The notes under the pieces were generated by a model. It made no database searches, was not told where the DNA came from, and saw nothing but the letters and a program-made list of their open reading frames with translations. This document shows positions 11,401 to 26,400 of a DNA stretch of 64,000 nt, piece after piece; the first letter of the stretch is position 1, and every line of letters starts with the position of its first letter. Position numbers and translations under genes: made by a program. The DNA comes from Branchiostoma belcheri (lineage: Eukaryota; Chordata; Leptocardii; Amphioxiformes; Branchiostomatidae): assembly GCF_001625305.1 (NCBI RefSeq), contig NW_017802647.1, positions 564,218-628,217 of the forward strand, read 5' to 3'.

Positions 11401-14400
11401 CTGTATGTAAGACGTAGGAGAAGGGTACAGTCTCTCCTCACCACTGGTCATCTTGAACAGGTTAAGGGACGGGTCAAACACTCGCTTGATGATTTCCTCA
11501 AGGAACTCCTTGAAGACTCCGTCTTGGTCAATCCCTGCTTCGTCCAGACCCAAGTCATTCACAAACTTCACTCTGAAATAAACAAACAAAAACAATTTAA
11601 ATGTAAACACATTGTATCAATTTAAAAAAAAATAGTTGCAGGTACTGATCTTGATACATTAATTAGCATTAAAGGAAGCTCTAGTGTAACAGTTGCTATG
11701 GTCCATTGCACCTCCTCTCCATACAAAGTTTCTGGATCCACTTTTCTCCTGAAAGATTAAACATGTCACTCAACAAATTTCAAAGTCTCTTTTTTTATAC
11801 TTTTTGTGTGCTTTGTTGTCTTTTAAGACATAATTTTTACATGAATATTCAAATTATGAATTCAAGGGTCACACAAATCCGATCTTGGTCTTTGCACAGT
11901 CACTTAGAGATCACAATCTATAAGTGGAAAGACGGTCTTGGAAAATATGTTACAAATTGAACATACAAACACACCTGATGATACCCTTGAGTGCTTGTGG
12001 TGGCAGCAGGGCCAACTGTTGGAAACCATCCTCCACCATCCGTGACCGGTGTACCGTGATCAGGGTGGGTTTGGGCGATGCACACTCGTTCTCGATGATC
12101 CCCAAAGCTTTCTTCTCGTCCGTTACAAACCTTCTGAACAGGATGACGCGGTCCTTGTGTGGGATGACGTGCGGCATCATGTGCAGGAGGAGCAGCGCTC
12201 GCCGCTTTCCCTTCTCCAGCTCCGACACCAGCGTGCTGGGCTTCAGCTCGCGGATCAGCCAGTGTCCCGGCGCGGTGAACGGCCGCCTGCAGTCCCTGTC
12301 GTACAGCAGCATCAGGAACGTGTGCACGGACTGGAACAGGCTGGTGTGGCGGTTCTTCCCATCGTATATCCCGTCCCACAGCAGTCGGAACGCGAAGGCG
12401 TTCAGGAAGGACGAGATCTTGACCAGCTCCTCCAGTTTGAAGGGCTTCTGCTGCTCGTACATCTCCATGTCGTCCAGGATGGCGACGATGTGGCTGCCAC
12501 AGTCGCAGGACAGGGACAGCACGGCGAACAGCTGGTGAGAACTGTTCTGTGTCGGAGGTTAGAGACTCCAGGAACAGCTTCAGTCCACCGCTGGGGCCCA
12601 GCTCATCTATAAACCCCCACAGCTTGGACAGAAGGTCCTCTTGGAGACACAAACCTGGGGGCAAAAACTCATCCAGCTTTAGTAACATCATGTCATGTAA
12701 AGTAGCATCTAAAAGTAAGTGTAAGTAACTGTGAAAATAAATTCTTTGCTGTTCAATAGATGCTAATCATATTTAATGTGCGATGTAAATTTATGGACAC
12801 ACAAATTACAAGTATGCAAAAGTACAATGTAAATGACAATGTCCTTGCACCAGATTTGTTGCCTGGATAATGATTGTTGACATGGATAATTACAAGGCAG
12901 TTTCACTAAACATGTTTCTTAGCACCAGACTATATGTTTGTACACTGAAGTGCTAAAAACAGACCACCCAGAAAGTTAATAAAAGAATAAAGCATAAGGT
13001 GGTTTACCAGTTATGCAGAAGAAACAAACACTTGTGCTTGTACTTACCAGTAAGTATGTCCAGTTTAAGCTGTGTGAGTGTTTTGAGACAGGACTGGTAG
13101 AGAACACACACGTGGCACACAGACAGGACCTCCGGAGAATCCAACTTTCTTCCACCGGAGCTGCGCATCTCCTTCAGCTTAACTGAAGACTTCTGTAGAG
13201 CTTTCTTAAAGGCTTTCTTCACAGGTGCAGTTTCTGGTGTCTCAGTTGTTGGAGTTCCTTCAGATTCAAGAATTCAAAATAAAATTTAACACAATGGCTT
13301 TCAACAGTAATGACATTTAACATACTTCATATAACACAATTCTTTACTAGTTTAAGTTTAAGCATGGCTTTACCATCTATGACCACTGCATTGATGACTA
13401 AGTCTCGCTAAATAACTCATGTAATATGAATTCAACTGTGTAACATTTTGTTTAGTTTAGAAGTTCAAAATCTGATGCTGATTGAGTCACGAAATTATAC
13501 ATACTGATCGCATACAATCTGCCTGATTTTGTATTGTTTAAACAGTATAAATGTACTTCAGCTGAGTCATATACATGTATTATGTATATTACTATACCGG
13601 GGTAATATATTATTATAGTATTAGTTTCTGTGAGTTTTGCTTACCTGCCATTGGTTTGAATCTGAGGACCTCACTAAAGAGCTGTTTCACCATGTTCCTG
13701 GCCCAGAGGAGCTGCAGCTGCTTTACCACGTTCGGCATGGCCTCGTTCAGGGTGGGGTTTATTCTCTGGGAGAACCACCCCAGAACGGGGTGCCAGTGGG
13801 TCAGACTGGACTGCTTGTTCTGGCAAAAAATAAAAATTATCAATGGAGATCAAAACTTTCAATAAAGTAGAAAGGAACATTCAAATCCTACCACAGTAGT
13901 GACTCAGTCTGGAAAACAGCATTTTTCAAAAGATGTGCAGTATTATGAATGATATTCTTCTGAATGATATTCTGAAAGTATGGATACATGTACTTTTGAA
14001 AAAAGACGAAAACTGATTATGACTCTATATTTTGCATGAAGCAAAGTTACTGACACCGGTAGTGATATCACTAAGAATTCTAGCATCTGATCACAATTTG
14101 TGCATACCTAAATGTATACGCATGGTAAAATATTCAAGACATCATGCTTATGATCAGCTACCTGACCTCAGCCCTACTTTCTTTCCTTCCCATACCACTC
14201 TAATGACAGCCAAATCCTTTAAAGTGCACCCAATTCATCTTTTGGAACATACATAAAATACGGACAACGAGATAGCAAAATCACCATGGCTGATTTATAC
14301 TCCACTTACATAGTATGATGTTATGACCCTATTGGGGGTAAATACTGTGCTTAAGAGATGGGAATCTTCATGGCAGAGCAATTCATCAAGGCATATCGGG

Positions 14401-17400
14401 TATGACAAAGTGGTCGTATGTGAATTCAGACGTGACTGCCAGCACGTACACTTAATGTACTTTTGTCCTCCCGGCTACAACTTGTTCTCACAGTAGGAAC
14501 ACTTTTGACTTGACGGAAACAGTGTCGCTCAGAGCATGTCGATACAACAATGTACTTTCAAAGGAATAGATAAAAATTCTTTCTCAGAAGTACTATAAGG
14601 TAAAATTTTGTAGCCTGTTAGAATTTAAAGCCAGATATTGCTTACATGATGGTACACAAAATGTAGGTACTAAGGTAGGTAGGAAGGTAGGTTATATGAT
14701 GGTTTCAAGAGTTCAGAATTTACGAGTATTAACTGAATCTGTTTGCTGATTTTTGAAATTATCTTCAAATTTCATCACACTTTAATCTCAAGAGTACATC
14801 TGTCAGGAAAGCAATAACTTAAGCAAGATTTTGAAAACAGCGTGCAGAGTTTCAAAGCCCTAAAGCAATCAATAAAGGCTGAGCAGTGTACATAATCACA
14901 TGTACATGGACCCATGCTGGGAGCATTATGATGTCAACTCTGTAATAGCAACCCAGGAGGAACTTCATATAATTCTTCTCATGAATATGTGGCATTGCTA
15001 GTCAACATGTGTTATCAATAAGTGGCGGCCAAAAAACTATAATAAAAAATAAAAAATTCTATGGCACTCACAGCAAACCTCATTGTATAGTTACTGTAGA
15101 TGCATTGGTTTGTTGAAAATTATTTTTAAAAAAGTACAAAGTAAAACTTAGGATTTTTTTGTATGATATGTAAGCTGATAATATGTACACAGTTGAAAGG
15201 CAACTAGTCTAAGTCTTATCCAGTGCTAAAAAGTAATCCAATAGGAAATTAGTAAAATGGAGATTGCAAAATTACTGAATTTTTTTGGGAAAAAATAATA
15301 GATGGTGACCTACGTTCTAATGCTACAGTTATTCAAAAAAGCACATTATTTTCATCCTCTTGTATGTTTCTACATAGTTTACATAAAGGACATTACATCA
15401 TGCTTGTACCTGATCTTTAACATGTACGTGTATCAGAAAGTACTGCAGTGCACACGTGGAATCAAGTAAGCATCCCCCATCAGTACACCTACTCTTCAAA
15501 GACCATCTGGACCTGCAATTTAGCATTTTAAGTGGACTTGCAAAGCACTAAGACTCCATTATACCTCATCTGTGAAGGGGGAGTGAATTCAGTGGGGCAA
15601 ATATTTACCAGACAAATTAAGGAGGGGGAAAGTGGCAAGGAATAACCTCATATCATATCCATTTATATCTCTTAAAGGTTTGTTGGGAGGTATACATAAT
15701 GATGTGCAAGTTTGTGTTAGGAATAGGACAACAAATACTCTAAGAGGGACTGAATATCATCATTAGTATTCATAAGGGTACCTCCGCACTGATTTTCATG
15801 GTACAAATCCGATGAATTGAGCCTCTTAACACTGAATTAAGCCTCCCATGGCAGAGTCTGGGCTATTTAAGCTGGGCGCTATAATTGGTCTGTGTCTCCA
15901 GACTCCTGTGTGCTTCTGAATTTAACATTCAGCCTGCTAAGGTGGCTTTACGGAACCAAATTTGTATTGGTTACTGGGTTAGGCAGCAGGGAGAAGGTTA
16001 ACATCCTGTTCTGATCTCTAATCTGGATGAAGTGTAAATAGACACATAATGAAAACAACTATTTCTTCACTCTCAACATGAAACAATAATTATTATTTCA
16101 TTATGCAAGAAACACACAAAAACTTGGCCTTTCATAATTGCAGGAAAATTTGCATCTGTACTGTAACGGACCAAGTCTTAGAGTACCCTGATACTTAACA
16201 AGGGCCATTCTAATAGTAATAGGCTCCAGCACACAAGGGTAGGTCACCAGCACAGTGAATTGAATTCTCACACCTCATACCACCATGCAGATGCAGAGCT
16301 ACTGCAGCAGCAGAATACAGTGAACTACATACCACCAAACATTTTAATTGGGCAGGTCAGACTTGGGGTTAGGATTATGGGTACTTACAGAATACACCTG
16401 TGACCTAGAGTAAGGTCTATATTTCAAAAACATGCCAGCAAGCCTTGGCACTGGGCCACTAGTACTAGTGTGCTGTGAATAGATAAGAGAGAGAACACAT
16501 CATGGCTCATCCTATATCATTTAAGGTAGCAGATAAGCCCTGACCAATAATGGTCATAAGAATTGTAAATGTCAATATATGTAATGGCAAAAACACAGAG
16601 TAATTCAAATCAACAAAGATTCCAACAAAAACACCCCTGCAGTTCCACAGCAAGCTGTGAGAGGGCTGAAGTTGACACCACATTTTCCTAGCAATAAAAG
16701 CTATTATTATATTACATGTATTATAATTGTCATCAAAAAATCTGAGAGATATGTCCAGAACTGAAGATACAAAAACCTGGAATACCAAGGAAAGCCACCA
16801 GTGGTCTACTGTAATGGCAAAAAGTATTTTCAATTTCACTGCATCTAACCTTCACTAGAAGTATTGAACAATACGGAAAAGCACAAGGACCACTCCTACA
16901 GACTATTGATTAGTCACTTGTCCTAATCATGATCACCAGGTAGCAGACAGGGCTTGGTCTCAGACAGACAGTGCTTCAGACAGCATAAATCAAACTGCTA
17001 GTTAGTCATGTGTTGGGATGTTGCCATCCAAAGTTCTACATGTACCTACCATCAGTACAGTAAAGCGCTTCCATAATCTGTCATGTCTCAGGTATCAGTA
17101 AGTACAGCCTGTCTGTCTTAGGCCAGGAGCTGGCCCCTTGCCCTCCTACATGTACATGTAAGTTAAGGTTCCTCCATGCTGTACAGTCCAGGGTTCTGTA
17201 GACTCTGCTACCATTAACCTAAGTCCTGTGTCTTTCCACTTCTTGCCATGGTGTCTTTTCCTCAGAGTCTGGGGTTGGGAAACTCCAGAGGTATGCCTTG
17301 TACACAAAACTCTTTAAATTTATCTTTCACCAGGACTTAAGTATAATTGGGCAGTAGAAGGGGAAAAAAAGGTTTATGCAGTGTTTTAAGTTTGCAGATG

Positions 17401-20400
17401 AAACAGTTGAGTAGTGCAGTTGCTGTTAGCAATACATTGGAAAATGCATATATGAAGTGTAGCCGTGAACATAAAAGTACCTTGAACACTTCAAGATTTA
17501 TACACATGTAGTAAGCACATTGTATAGCCAGGGTCACAAATCCCAAACTACAAGGTATAATATAGTTACTAGTAGCATCAACGTCTAAGTACAAAATATA
17601 TCCCCAGCCATGGTTACTTCTGTACTATAGATTTCCTTCATAAACATTAACTTTTATGAATATCCCTGGAGGCAAATCTATATCTACATTCAGTGCTTCC
17701 TGTTGTAAAATTGTCCATCCTGTCATACTGATAATCTCATCAGGTACTGTGTCCATTCTAAATGCCACAAAATATTGCTGCAATGCAGCAGGACGAAAGG
17801 AATCTATGCACATATTAATATTGATGCTAATGTCAAGGACATGTAGCTCTTATAATTTCCCAGGACATTGCTACAAATGTTAGGACATATTAAAAAAAGG
17901 CTGAATAACATTTCTATATCAATCTGCTGACTCAAAAGATAATCGAGTAAACCACATTCAATATGCTAAGAACTGGTTATTAGAAAAGAATGATATCTTA
18001 ATTAAAATTCTAAATGTCTAATAACCATTTTCATTAGTTCTTCCAAGTTCATTTCAAGCTACCGTATCTTACAGATTTATATACCATGAAACCTGTGAAA
18101 ACTGTGAGGTTATTTGTCCTATGTGTAACCTTCAAAATAAGTACTGGTTGTACATCCTCATGATCTGTATTGATTCCATGGAAGCCAAACCATTGGAGTG
18201 AGAGAGCCGAATGAATGGTAGGATCTGCAGCAGTGGTTTATAACTGTCTAGTGCTACATGAACCCTAGGATTTGAAATATTTCTTTTGGTACGGCTACAC
18301 TAGCTAGGGTAAATATTGTCACAAAATTCATATATGACAGTGTCTGTATCTTAGTATTCTAAACTACTTGTATGATTGGTAAATGTATTTCACTATGAGG
18401 ATTCTGAGCCAAAATTTTAAGACTCCCTACTTATTCTGAACCATGACATGGTTTTTTCCTTTTCCTTGTTGAGTAATATAACCAAAACCAAAACATATTG
18501 GAAAAAGCAGAAAACTTTACAGAAATGATTGTACCAGCTTTTACAACTTGTTTTCCATTTTTCTTGTAACATTCTTGAATTACAGCTACCGGTATCCGGT
18601 ACTTCACAAGTAAATGGTAGTAATACAAACTGAGTTATGGTTCAATTATGCCTGGTAAAAGGAAATTTGGGAACCCAGCGGTTCAATAATAAGAACTTAA
18701 TCCAGGATCCTGAAATACATGCGGGTATAACAACAGCTATCTCAGTCTTGTTTGTGCACTTATGAAGATTTAAGAGGCAATTCTTTATGCTGTAAGATCC
18801 AGTCAAGCCGGGTATCACATAGGTCATGTTAACTAATACCACTGAGCTGCAGAAATGCGAACCTGAGTATACGTTATTTCATATTTATTGAGATTTACCA
18901 CATTTGTGGCAGGGTTGGCATAACACATCAACAGACCTTTTCAGTACAGTATGTCAACCCAGTATGTCAAACCTGTAAAGTTTGATCCACTCACACCAGG
19001 ATGGACCCCGACTCTTTTCTGTCAGTGTGGTGGGTTCTTAAATGTGCTCAAAGTCCTATCCAAGACAACATCCCTAAATGAAGCTAGGTACTCATTTCAG
19101 GTGTCAGGTGCCTTCCTCAACACCGAGGCCTATTAGGGCCACACCAATTTAATTTGTTGGTTCTCGGATTCGCCTCTTCATTTTTTTCTGATTTGCAAAA
19201 AAAAAAAAGATTCTGGTTCTGAATCAACTCAAAAATGCTCATATTTTGCCCCCAACAGTTGTGGAAAGTCCTTTTCTTCCTAGCTGTTGCAGTGTTTCCA
19301 TCTATCAATGCAGTGGTTGGATTAAAAGTTCAAAATTCATTGTTTAAATATTAAAAAACACAACCTTTTGTGTTGACTTCATGGCTCCTATCATAGCATT
19401 TGGGGCTATAATAGGATGCCTAAACCTGTTTTTATTTTTATTTTTTTTCGCCCTGTCGCTTCATGTTTTTTCTGACAAAATTCGAGAACCAACAAATTAA
19501 ATTGGTGTGGCCTAGGGATTCAAACCCAGAACCTTTAGACTCAACAACCCTAACCAGCACACCACCTTGCCATCGTGTAGCTTTATACAATTCCAAAGCA
19601 GTATTTCTATATTACGCATCTTTCCTAAATGACAATGCCACATGTGACCTTCAACTAACTCCGGTGAAAATATCATGAGTCAGAAACTGTCAACTGCAAT
19701 TTTGTAACTGCAACCATAATCTAAAATAAGACAGAGACTTTCTTGAACATAAAACTATGAATTCTCTAGTAAAGTTTAAGCCTAAAATACTTTGCAAGTA
19801 AAGGCTACATAAAACCATGTTGTGGGTGATACTGTATCTTGATATATGTAGTTTATATAGTTACAAGTAGACATTAAGTCTAGATGGTATAGACACCGAG
19901 GATAATTTCATACTTGTCATTAGCTTGAAATTCTAGATCTGTAATTTAGAAAAAAGATTATCAATCTTTTACAATCAATATACAGGCTAAAGTGGCTAGA
20001 TTGAAATTAGCTCATGAAGGAGTTGAAAATATAGAAAGGAAGGACCAAGTGTTGACGTCACACTTCAAAGAAGCCACGTGACAAGCTTCACTGGGTCAGT
20101 CTATTGAGGAAGACCAGAGTGACTGGTCGAAAGCTCTAGGTGAGAGAATTTTTTGTGTTGGAACAAAAGTTTTAACTTTAAACATAGAAAGGAAGGAATT
20201 TTGAAAATTTGAAAATCGCTCACATACAAGTCTGTACCAGCATGATTGGTTGTGATGAGTTAATATGGTTCAAGACCGTTTGGAATGGTCCAATCTTCGG
20301 TATGAGCCCATGGTCAATATCAGAGAGATTTCCCCAAGCCGTTTTACAAAACCCTTGGAACTTGCTATGAGAACATACCAACGTTACCTCATCTGAACTC

Positions 20401-23400
20401 GCAATTGCAACCATCTACACAACACGAGTAAGATCTCATTAGAAAGTAACCTTTGGAACATCTGCAAGTTTGGCATAATGAGGCCTAGAATAGTAGTAGA
20501 GTACTTGTAGCTGTTAATGGCACACACACACAGCTGTGTTCAGAATAGCTAACCCAGTCAATTGACATTAGACTACATAGTACATGTACAATGTATATGC
20601 GTTCTGAATAAAATTATCATAGGCCTTTTCATCCTGGCAGACGTTCTGTTAACTGTTTGTGGACTCAACAGTGAGCAGCTAGACCAGCTTTGCTCCTGCA
20701 GGGTTTGTCACAGGTCTGAATAAAATAACTACATAGTTTGTTTATTTATTGTTTTGCACTCACAAATAAAGTATCACAATTGAAAATTAAGTAGACATGC
20801 ATGGGAGGGCCAGAAACCTGGTGGTTCATCTTTGGCCCTCCTCAATACTACAAGATTAAAAGATAAGTTACCATTATTAACTAATGAAAAAAGTTTAAAC
20901 GAAGAAGACAAAATAGTATATGTTTATCCTTCAACTTCAAGCAATGAGGTAAAAGAATAGGAAGTTTATGGGCTTTATTTTCTCTTCCTTTATAGTACCT
21001 TGATTATAGACTGAAGGAAAAAAATGTGATTTAGATATATATTGTATCTAACTTTTTCAATATTCAACCACACAAATGAGTTTCCATTGGCTGTTAAATA
21101 TAAAACACAAATGATCATGTAGATCTTTTCAGTACATTGTAATATCCTGTTGTGTGTTGATACATTGCATATGTATAATGTATTATTAAAGTAAGAAAAA
21201 GTGACAATAACAACATGAAAATGATGATTTTCCAGTTCCTTCCAAGACTGTGATATACATATCAGATTGAAGAATCTGAATGGATGCTAAGCAGGTACTT
21301 CTTTTACTTAGTCCTTTCTTGACAGTGACAAATGGACCCCACGGTAGATACTGCCGCAAAATCTCCATTTTATGCATGGTACTCATGAAGGTATTGATTC
21401 TGGACTGTTTCCAGGCTAAAAAAGGGAAGTGGTGTGCCTGTTGACTGATAGGTAGTGATCTGTGACACTGTTCGTAATGCACAACAAATTCCTGCGAGGG
21501 TTTTAACTAATATATCACAACTACAGCTCTTGGACTGTAGGACAAGTGCAAAATGACTCAAATGAGAAAATGTATCATACATTTGTAATCATATAAATTT
21601 GTTAAGAAATGTGTCTGAATGTCATTAAACACCTATTGCAAAACAAGCTGGTTTAACTAATGTTAAGGATGAATCCACGAGTTCAATGGACGGTAAAATG
21701 GACCGTTTTAGTTTTCCCTCTCCATTTGTACAACTAACCAACAATTAATGAATTCTGACCTGCTACTTTGGCCTTCTTCAGTTAAACTGACCCACCATCA
21801 CATGACCAAAATGAGTGCGCCAGATATCTCAAAGAAGGTCAAATCATTTGTTGAAACATTGAACCCCTAGTCTGATTTTTTCAGTCTGCAAAATTGCAGG
21901 TTGCTTGATTTTTCTTCTGCAATATTGAAAATGTCTCTTCAAAATGCAGACTGCAGATGAGTATTTCTAATCCTGCCTTGACCCTTACCTGTACGTAACT
22001 CTGGCACCTGGCCAGGAGCATGATGACCACTCCCATGAAGGGCTCCATGATGACAGGCAGCATGTCCAGCTGGAGGTAGGCCAGTTGGACCATGTTGGCC
22101 AGCAGACACAGCGAGTAGCTGCCCTCCAGCGAGTTAAACACAATCCTGATGTTCTGTTCCTAAAAGGTTCCAAGATAGAGGTTAACCTAAGCATACTGAA
22201 GTAGCAGTTTGGCTCTTTTTTAAATATATATTCCAGCATGTAATCACAAGACATGGTGACAGCACACTCAAGTTTTTTCAACTTATAAAGTTATATTAAT
22301 CCGCCACCAATACAGGGGACAATGCAATACTCATTTTCACCTGAGCAAAGTGAAGAAAGTCATGTAAAGTGCCTTTCCCAAGGGCACAAGATCGGTGGCA
22401 TGTCAGGACTCGAACCCGGGACCTCTTGGTTCCGAGTCGAGCACTCTACCACAACGCCACACGACCCCACACAGTTTGGTTATTGGTTATGGGGTTAGGC
22501 AGCAAGTTTTTATCATTATCTGAGCACCTTTGCAAAGAGGTTTAACCTCCACCCTGCTAAGGTAGCCATTTGGCCCAAAATTTCGCTTATGGGGTTAGGC
22601 AGTGGAAACAAGGTTAAACTAGAAAGGCCAATATTTGCTTTGGAGCAAATACAGCGATGGGTTCACCACATTTTACCACATGGCAGGGAAAGAATGAGAA
22701 ACACAAGGGAAAACAATGATTTACATTGATATAACTATAATATAAAGTAAAATACAACTAAAACAACAGTTGGATAGCTATTCCCTACTTTATTGGTTAG
22801 GATTTTTAATTGCATAATGCAAACTGTTGATTTTACAAAATAAAAAAAAAACGTCCATGCCCCGCATTCCAATGCTGGAGCAGGAAAGCTTGAAATACCT
22901 ACCAAAACACTTGAATACAGACATACTGTCAGTATGGAAATGCTCTGTGCAGGTGTTAATCAAGTTAAATCCCAACAGCCAATCAGCAAGAAATGCTCTG
23001 TGCAGGTGGAAATGCTCTGTGCAGGTGTTAATCAAGTTAAATCCCAACAGCCAATCAGCAAGAAGTATAGAGGAAAGCTGCATGCCTATTGGTTGATGCC
23101 CTGCATTCCATTGTGATGACTCATGCCCAAACGTGGTAAACAAGGCACACTAACACAGTAATACATTTGCTATAACACAGCCAAAAAACTCAAATAAAAC
23201 CATTCTAAAAGCCTGTATCACAATAATTTAAAAAACGCCTAGGGGTATTTGCCCACTGTACCTCCATACCAAATTTTAGGACCTTGGGCCCTAAAATGAA
23301 GAAGCTGAATCCATTTTAAAAAATGGCAGGAGAAGAAGAAGAAGGAGGAGAAGGAGGAGAAGAAACATCAGAAAAAGCAATATGGGTTCACCACCACTTC

Positions 23401-26400
23401 GTGGTGTGGTGAACCCATAAATACATGCAGGAGCATTTTGCAAATAAATACATTTGTATGTATGCTGTTTTCAGTAAAATTTGTAACTTTCGCATAGATG
23501 ATAGAGTATTGTATTATTGTTAATATCTACACATGTATCCCTGCTCTTTGAAGAAATGATACGGTACAAAATGATACAGAATTTCCAAGAAAGGTGCAGA
23601 CAAGGCACTTAGTTGTAATCTAGATTCAAAGTAGAATATGACGCATGTGAACATTGTGTGCTAGTCTGTATATTCAGTGATTTACTGCATGGCTAACCAA
23701 ACACTGATCATACAGGTTGATTGTAGAGTGCGCATGGTGGTTTCTATAAAAAAACTGATTCAGAGCAAACTTCAACATTAAAAGATATGGCATGCACACA
23801 CTACTTTCTGTTAATTAAAGAACATGAGTTTTACANNNNNNNNNNNNNNNNNNNNTTCCGAGTTGAGCACTCTACCACAACGCCACACGACCCCACACAG
23901 TTTGGTTATTGGTTATGGGGTTAGGCAGCAAGTTTTTATCATTATCTGAGCACCTTTGCAAAGAGGTTTAACCTCCACCCTGCTAAGGTAGCCATTTGGC
24001 CCAAAATTTCGCTTATGGGGTTAGGCAGTGGAAACAAGGTTAAAATACATGCAGGAGCATTTTGCAAATAAATACATTTGTATGTATGCTGTTTTCAGTA
24101 AAATTTGTAACTTTCGCATAGATGATAGAGTATTGTATTATTGTTAATATCTACACATGTATCCCTGCTCTTTGAAGAAATGATACGGTACAAAATGATA
24201 CAGAATTTCCAAAAAAGGTGCCGACAAGGCTCTTAGTTGTAATCTAGATTCAAAGTAGAATATGACGCATGTATCCATTGTGAGCTAGTCTGTACATTCA
24301 GTGATTTACTGCATGGCTAACCAAACACTGATCATACAGGTTGATTGTAGAGTGCGCATGGTGGTTTCTATAAAAAAAAACTGATTCAGAGCCAACTTCA
24401 ACATTAAAAGATATGGCATGCACACACTACTTTCTGTTAATTAAAGAACATGAGTTTTACAAATGTGGTCTTTTGACAAGTTTGAAACTTTTGCAGAGTA
24501 TTGTATAATTGCTAAAATATACCGGTACCCCAGCTGTAATATCATATGATACAGTACAAGATTACACAGAATTTTCCAGAAAGGGGCTTGGTTGTAATCT
24601 AGATTCACAGTAACCTGTGATGTCTGTGAGGTAGTCTGTACATTCACTGCATGGTTAAGCAAACATTGATCACAGTTTTCACATGGGTTGATTGCAGAAT
24701 GCACATGGTAATTTCTAAAGAACTGATTTACAGCCAACTCTAACATTAAAGGATTTGGCAACCACATACTACTTTCTGCTAAGTGTGCACGCTTTAACCA
24801 GGGACATATATTTCAAGGTTGCCAACCAGCAATTTTCACCGACGGTTAAATCAATATTTAGCCGGTTGAAAATGGGTTAATTAACTGTATGAAGTCATAG
24901 TCTGAGAGTAGCATTCAAACTCACTCGACCTGAATTTCAAATGGCATGTTGCTCGATAAAAATAGAGAGACCTATTGTTACGTTTTACCTATACCAACTA
25001 TAACCAATTTGCACAACAGCAAAAAAATCTAACCTAGCAAAATGGCAAGGTTCAAATTGCTGCCCCAAAATTGGAGCTGTGCACCCATTCTTTTTTCTGT
25101 GTGTGCACTGGTGCACCCATATATTTTTGTACGTATTTTTGCATACAGGATAATCTTGGCATCTACGTGTCAGAAAAATAATAAAATCTTTGTTGTAGTA
25201 ATGTTTCAGATTTTGAAGTTAGCTCTCATTTTAGATTCAAGCTCAGAAGAGGAGCAGTATGATCTGTAATTAGGTTTTGTTTTATATGGTGCACCCAACA
25301 ATCTTTCTGTGCACCCAATCTTTTAGGTTGGGTGCACCAGTGCACCTATTCCCAAAAATGAATTTCGAGCCCTGTATCCATAATTGAATAAAGCATTAAA
25401 CAGCTGAAAGAAGAACTCCTGCCTATACCTGTTCCAACAGACGAATGCTCTTCTCCAGAACGTTGTTGTTCCTGAAGAGAAGCAGTGTCTGCTCTGCGAT
25501 GGTGGACAGGTGCAGGATCAGGCCTGGCAGGGACAGGATGTGCACCAGGAATGCCGTCAGCAGGTGCTGGGAAAACTGGTCAACATATAAACAACAACAA
25601 AACTGTAAACATTCTTGACAATTTACTAGTATTGGCACAACCAAAGAGTTGGACTATGATCACATACATGGGCCTATAGAGCTATGACAGAAATCTTGCA
25701 GCTGATCTAGCTTGTTGTTGTGGACGGTGACGAGCTTGAGTGAGTGGAGCCATCACTTCCTCCCATCCTGCACAGCCTTCACCTCCTTCCAACTTGACCT
25801 TAAGGTCAATCTACAGTAACCAAATTTTACCCTCTCCCTCCTGTCAGTCTACTGCACTCAAATACGTACCAACACAAGCAAATAAACAGACACACTCAAA
25901 ACATACCTCCATAACCGGATACATATATACATTCAATATATTGTTTATACTATAATTATATCTTGTAATACTATTTTACTTCTTAGTTTGTGATTTTCAC
26001 GGTCACTAGTACATACTCCACAAACTCATCACTGCCATGTACAGGTGCCCCCATCAATAGAGAAATTGCACTCTAGAGTCTCAACCACAAAGTCTTCATC
26101 TTAAATCACCCACAAGATGTACATTTATGGTAGGTGCAGCAAACTTAATATGAATTTACAGCATACCCCTTGGTAGTCTAATGTGAATAAATTGCATTTT
26201 GAATGCCAACTGTACAGAAGATGTTGTACCTGATATACATGACTTACCTGTGTAGAGATGAGAGGTCTCATGGAGATGGTGACAATGGCTGCCAGTGCTG
26301 CTCGCTTCAGCGTGGGCTGGGACCGCTCCAGTCCCCTCTTCAGTAGAGCCTGCAGGATCACGTAGAGATCCTTGGACGTCAAGTGTCCGAGAAGATTGGC

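Larger units (their letters stand above)
13820..21988 (-). other. UBE3B intron 3 (8.2 kb)
   Basis: Bounded by the donor of exon 3 and the acceptor of exon 4. It contains the TTAA-bounded palindrome at 15922-16001, the Harbinger-like MITE at 19137-19512 and a possible Penelope-type fragment near 20100. No additional coding exon was recognised. Confidence 0.7.
22430..24461. repeat. allelic duplication around an assembly gap
   Basis: 22430-22617 recurs at 23856-24043, and 23419-23835 recurs at 24043-24461, with scattered differences. The left copy stops exactly at the 20-N gap (23836-23855). This is what results when two haplotypes are joined end to end. One copy lacks the 800 bp at 22618-23418. 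Confidence 0.85.

Noticed and set aside
12049..12612. Long open frame on the plus strand (and another at 11924-12538) opposite UBE3B exon 6
   Set aside because: Shadows of a GC-rich conserved exon. The minus-strand frames match UBE3B, and these do not resemble any protein.
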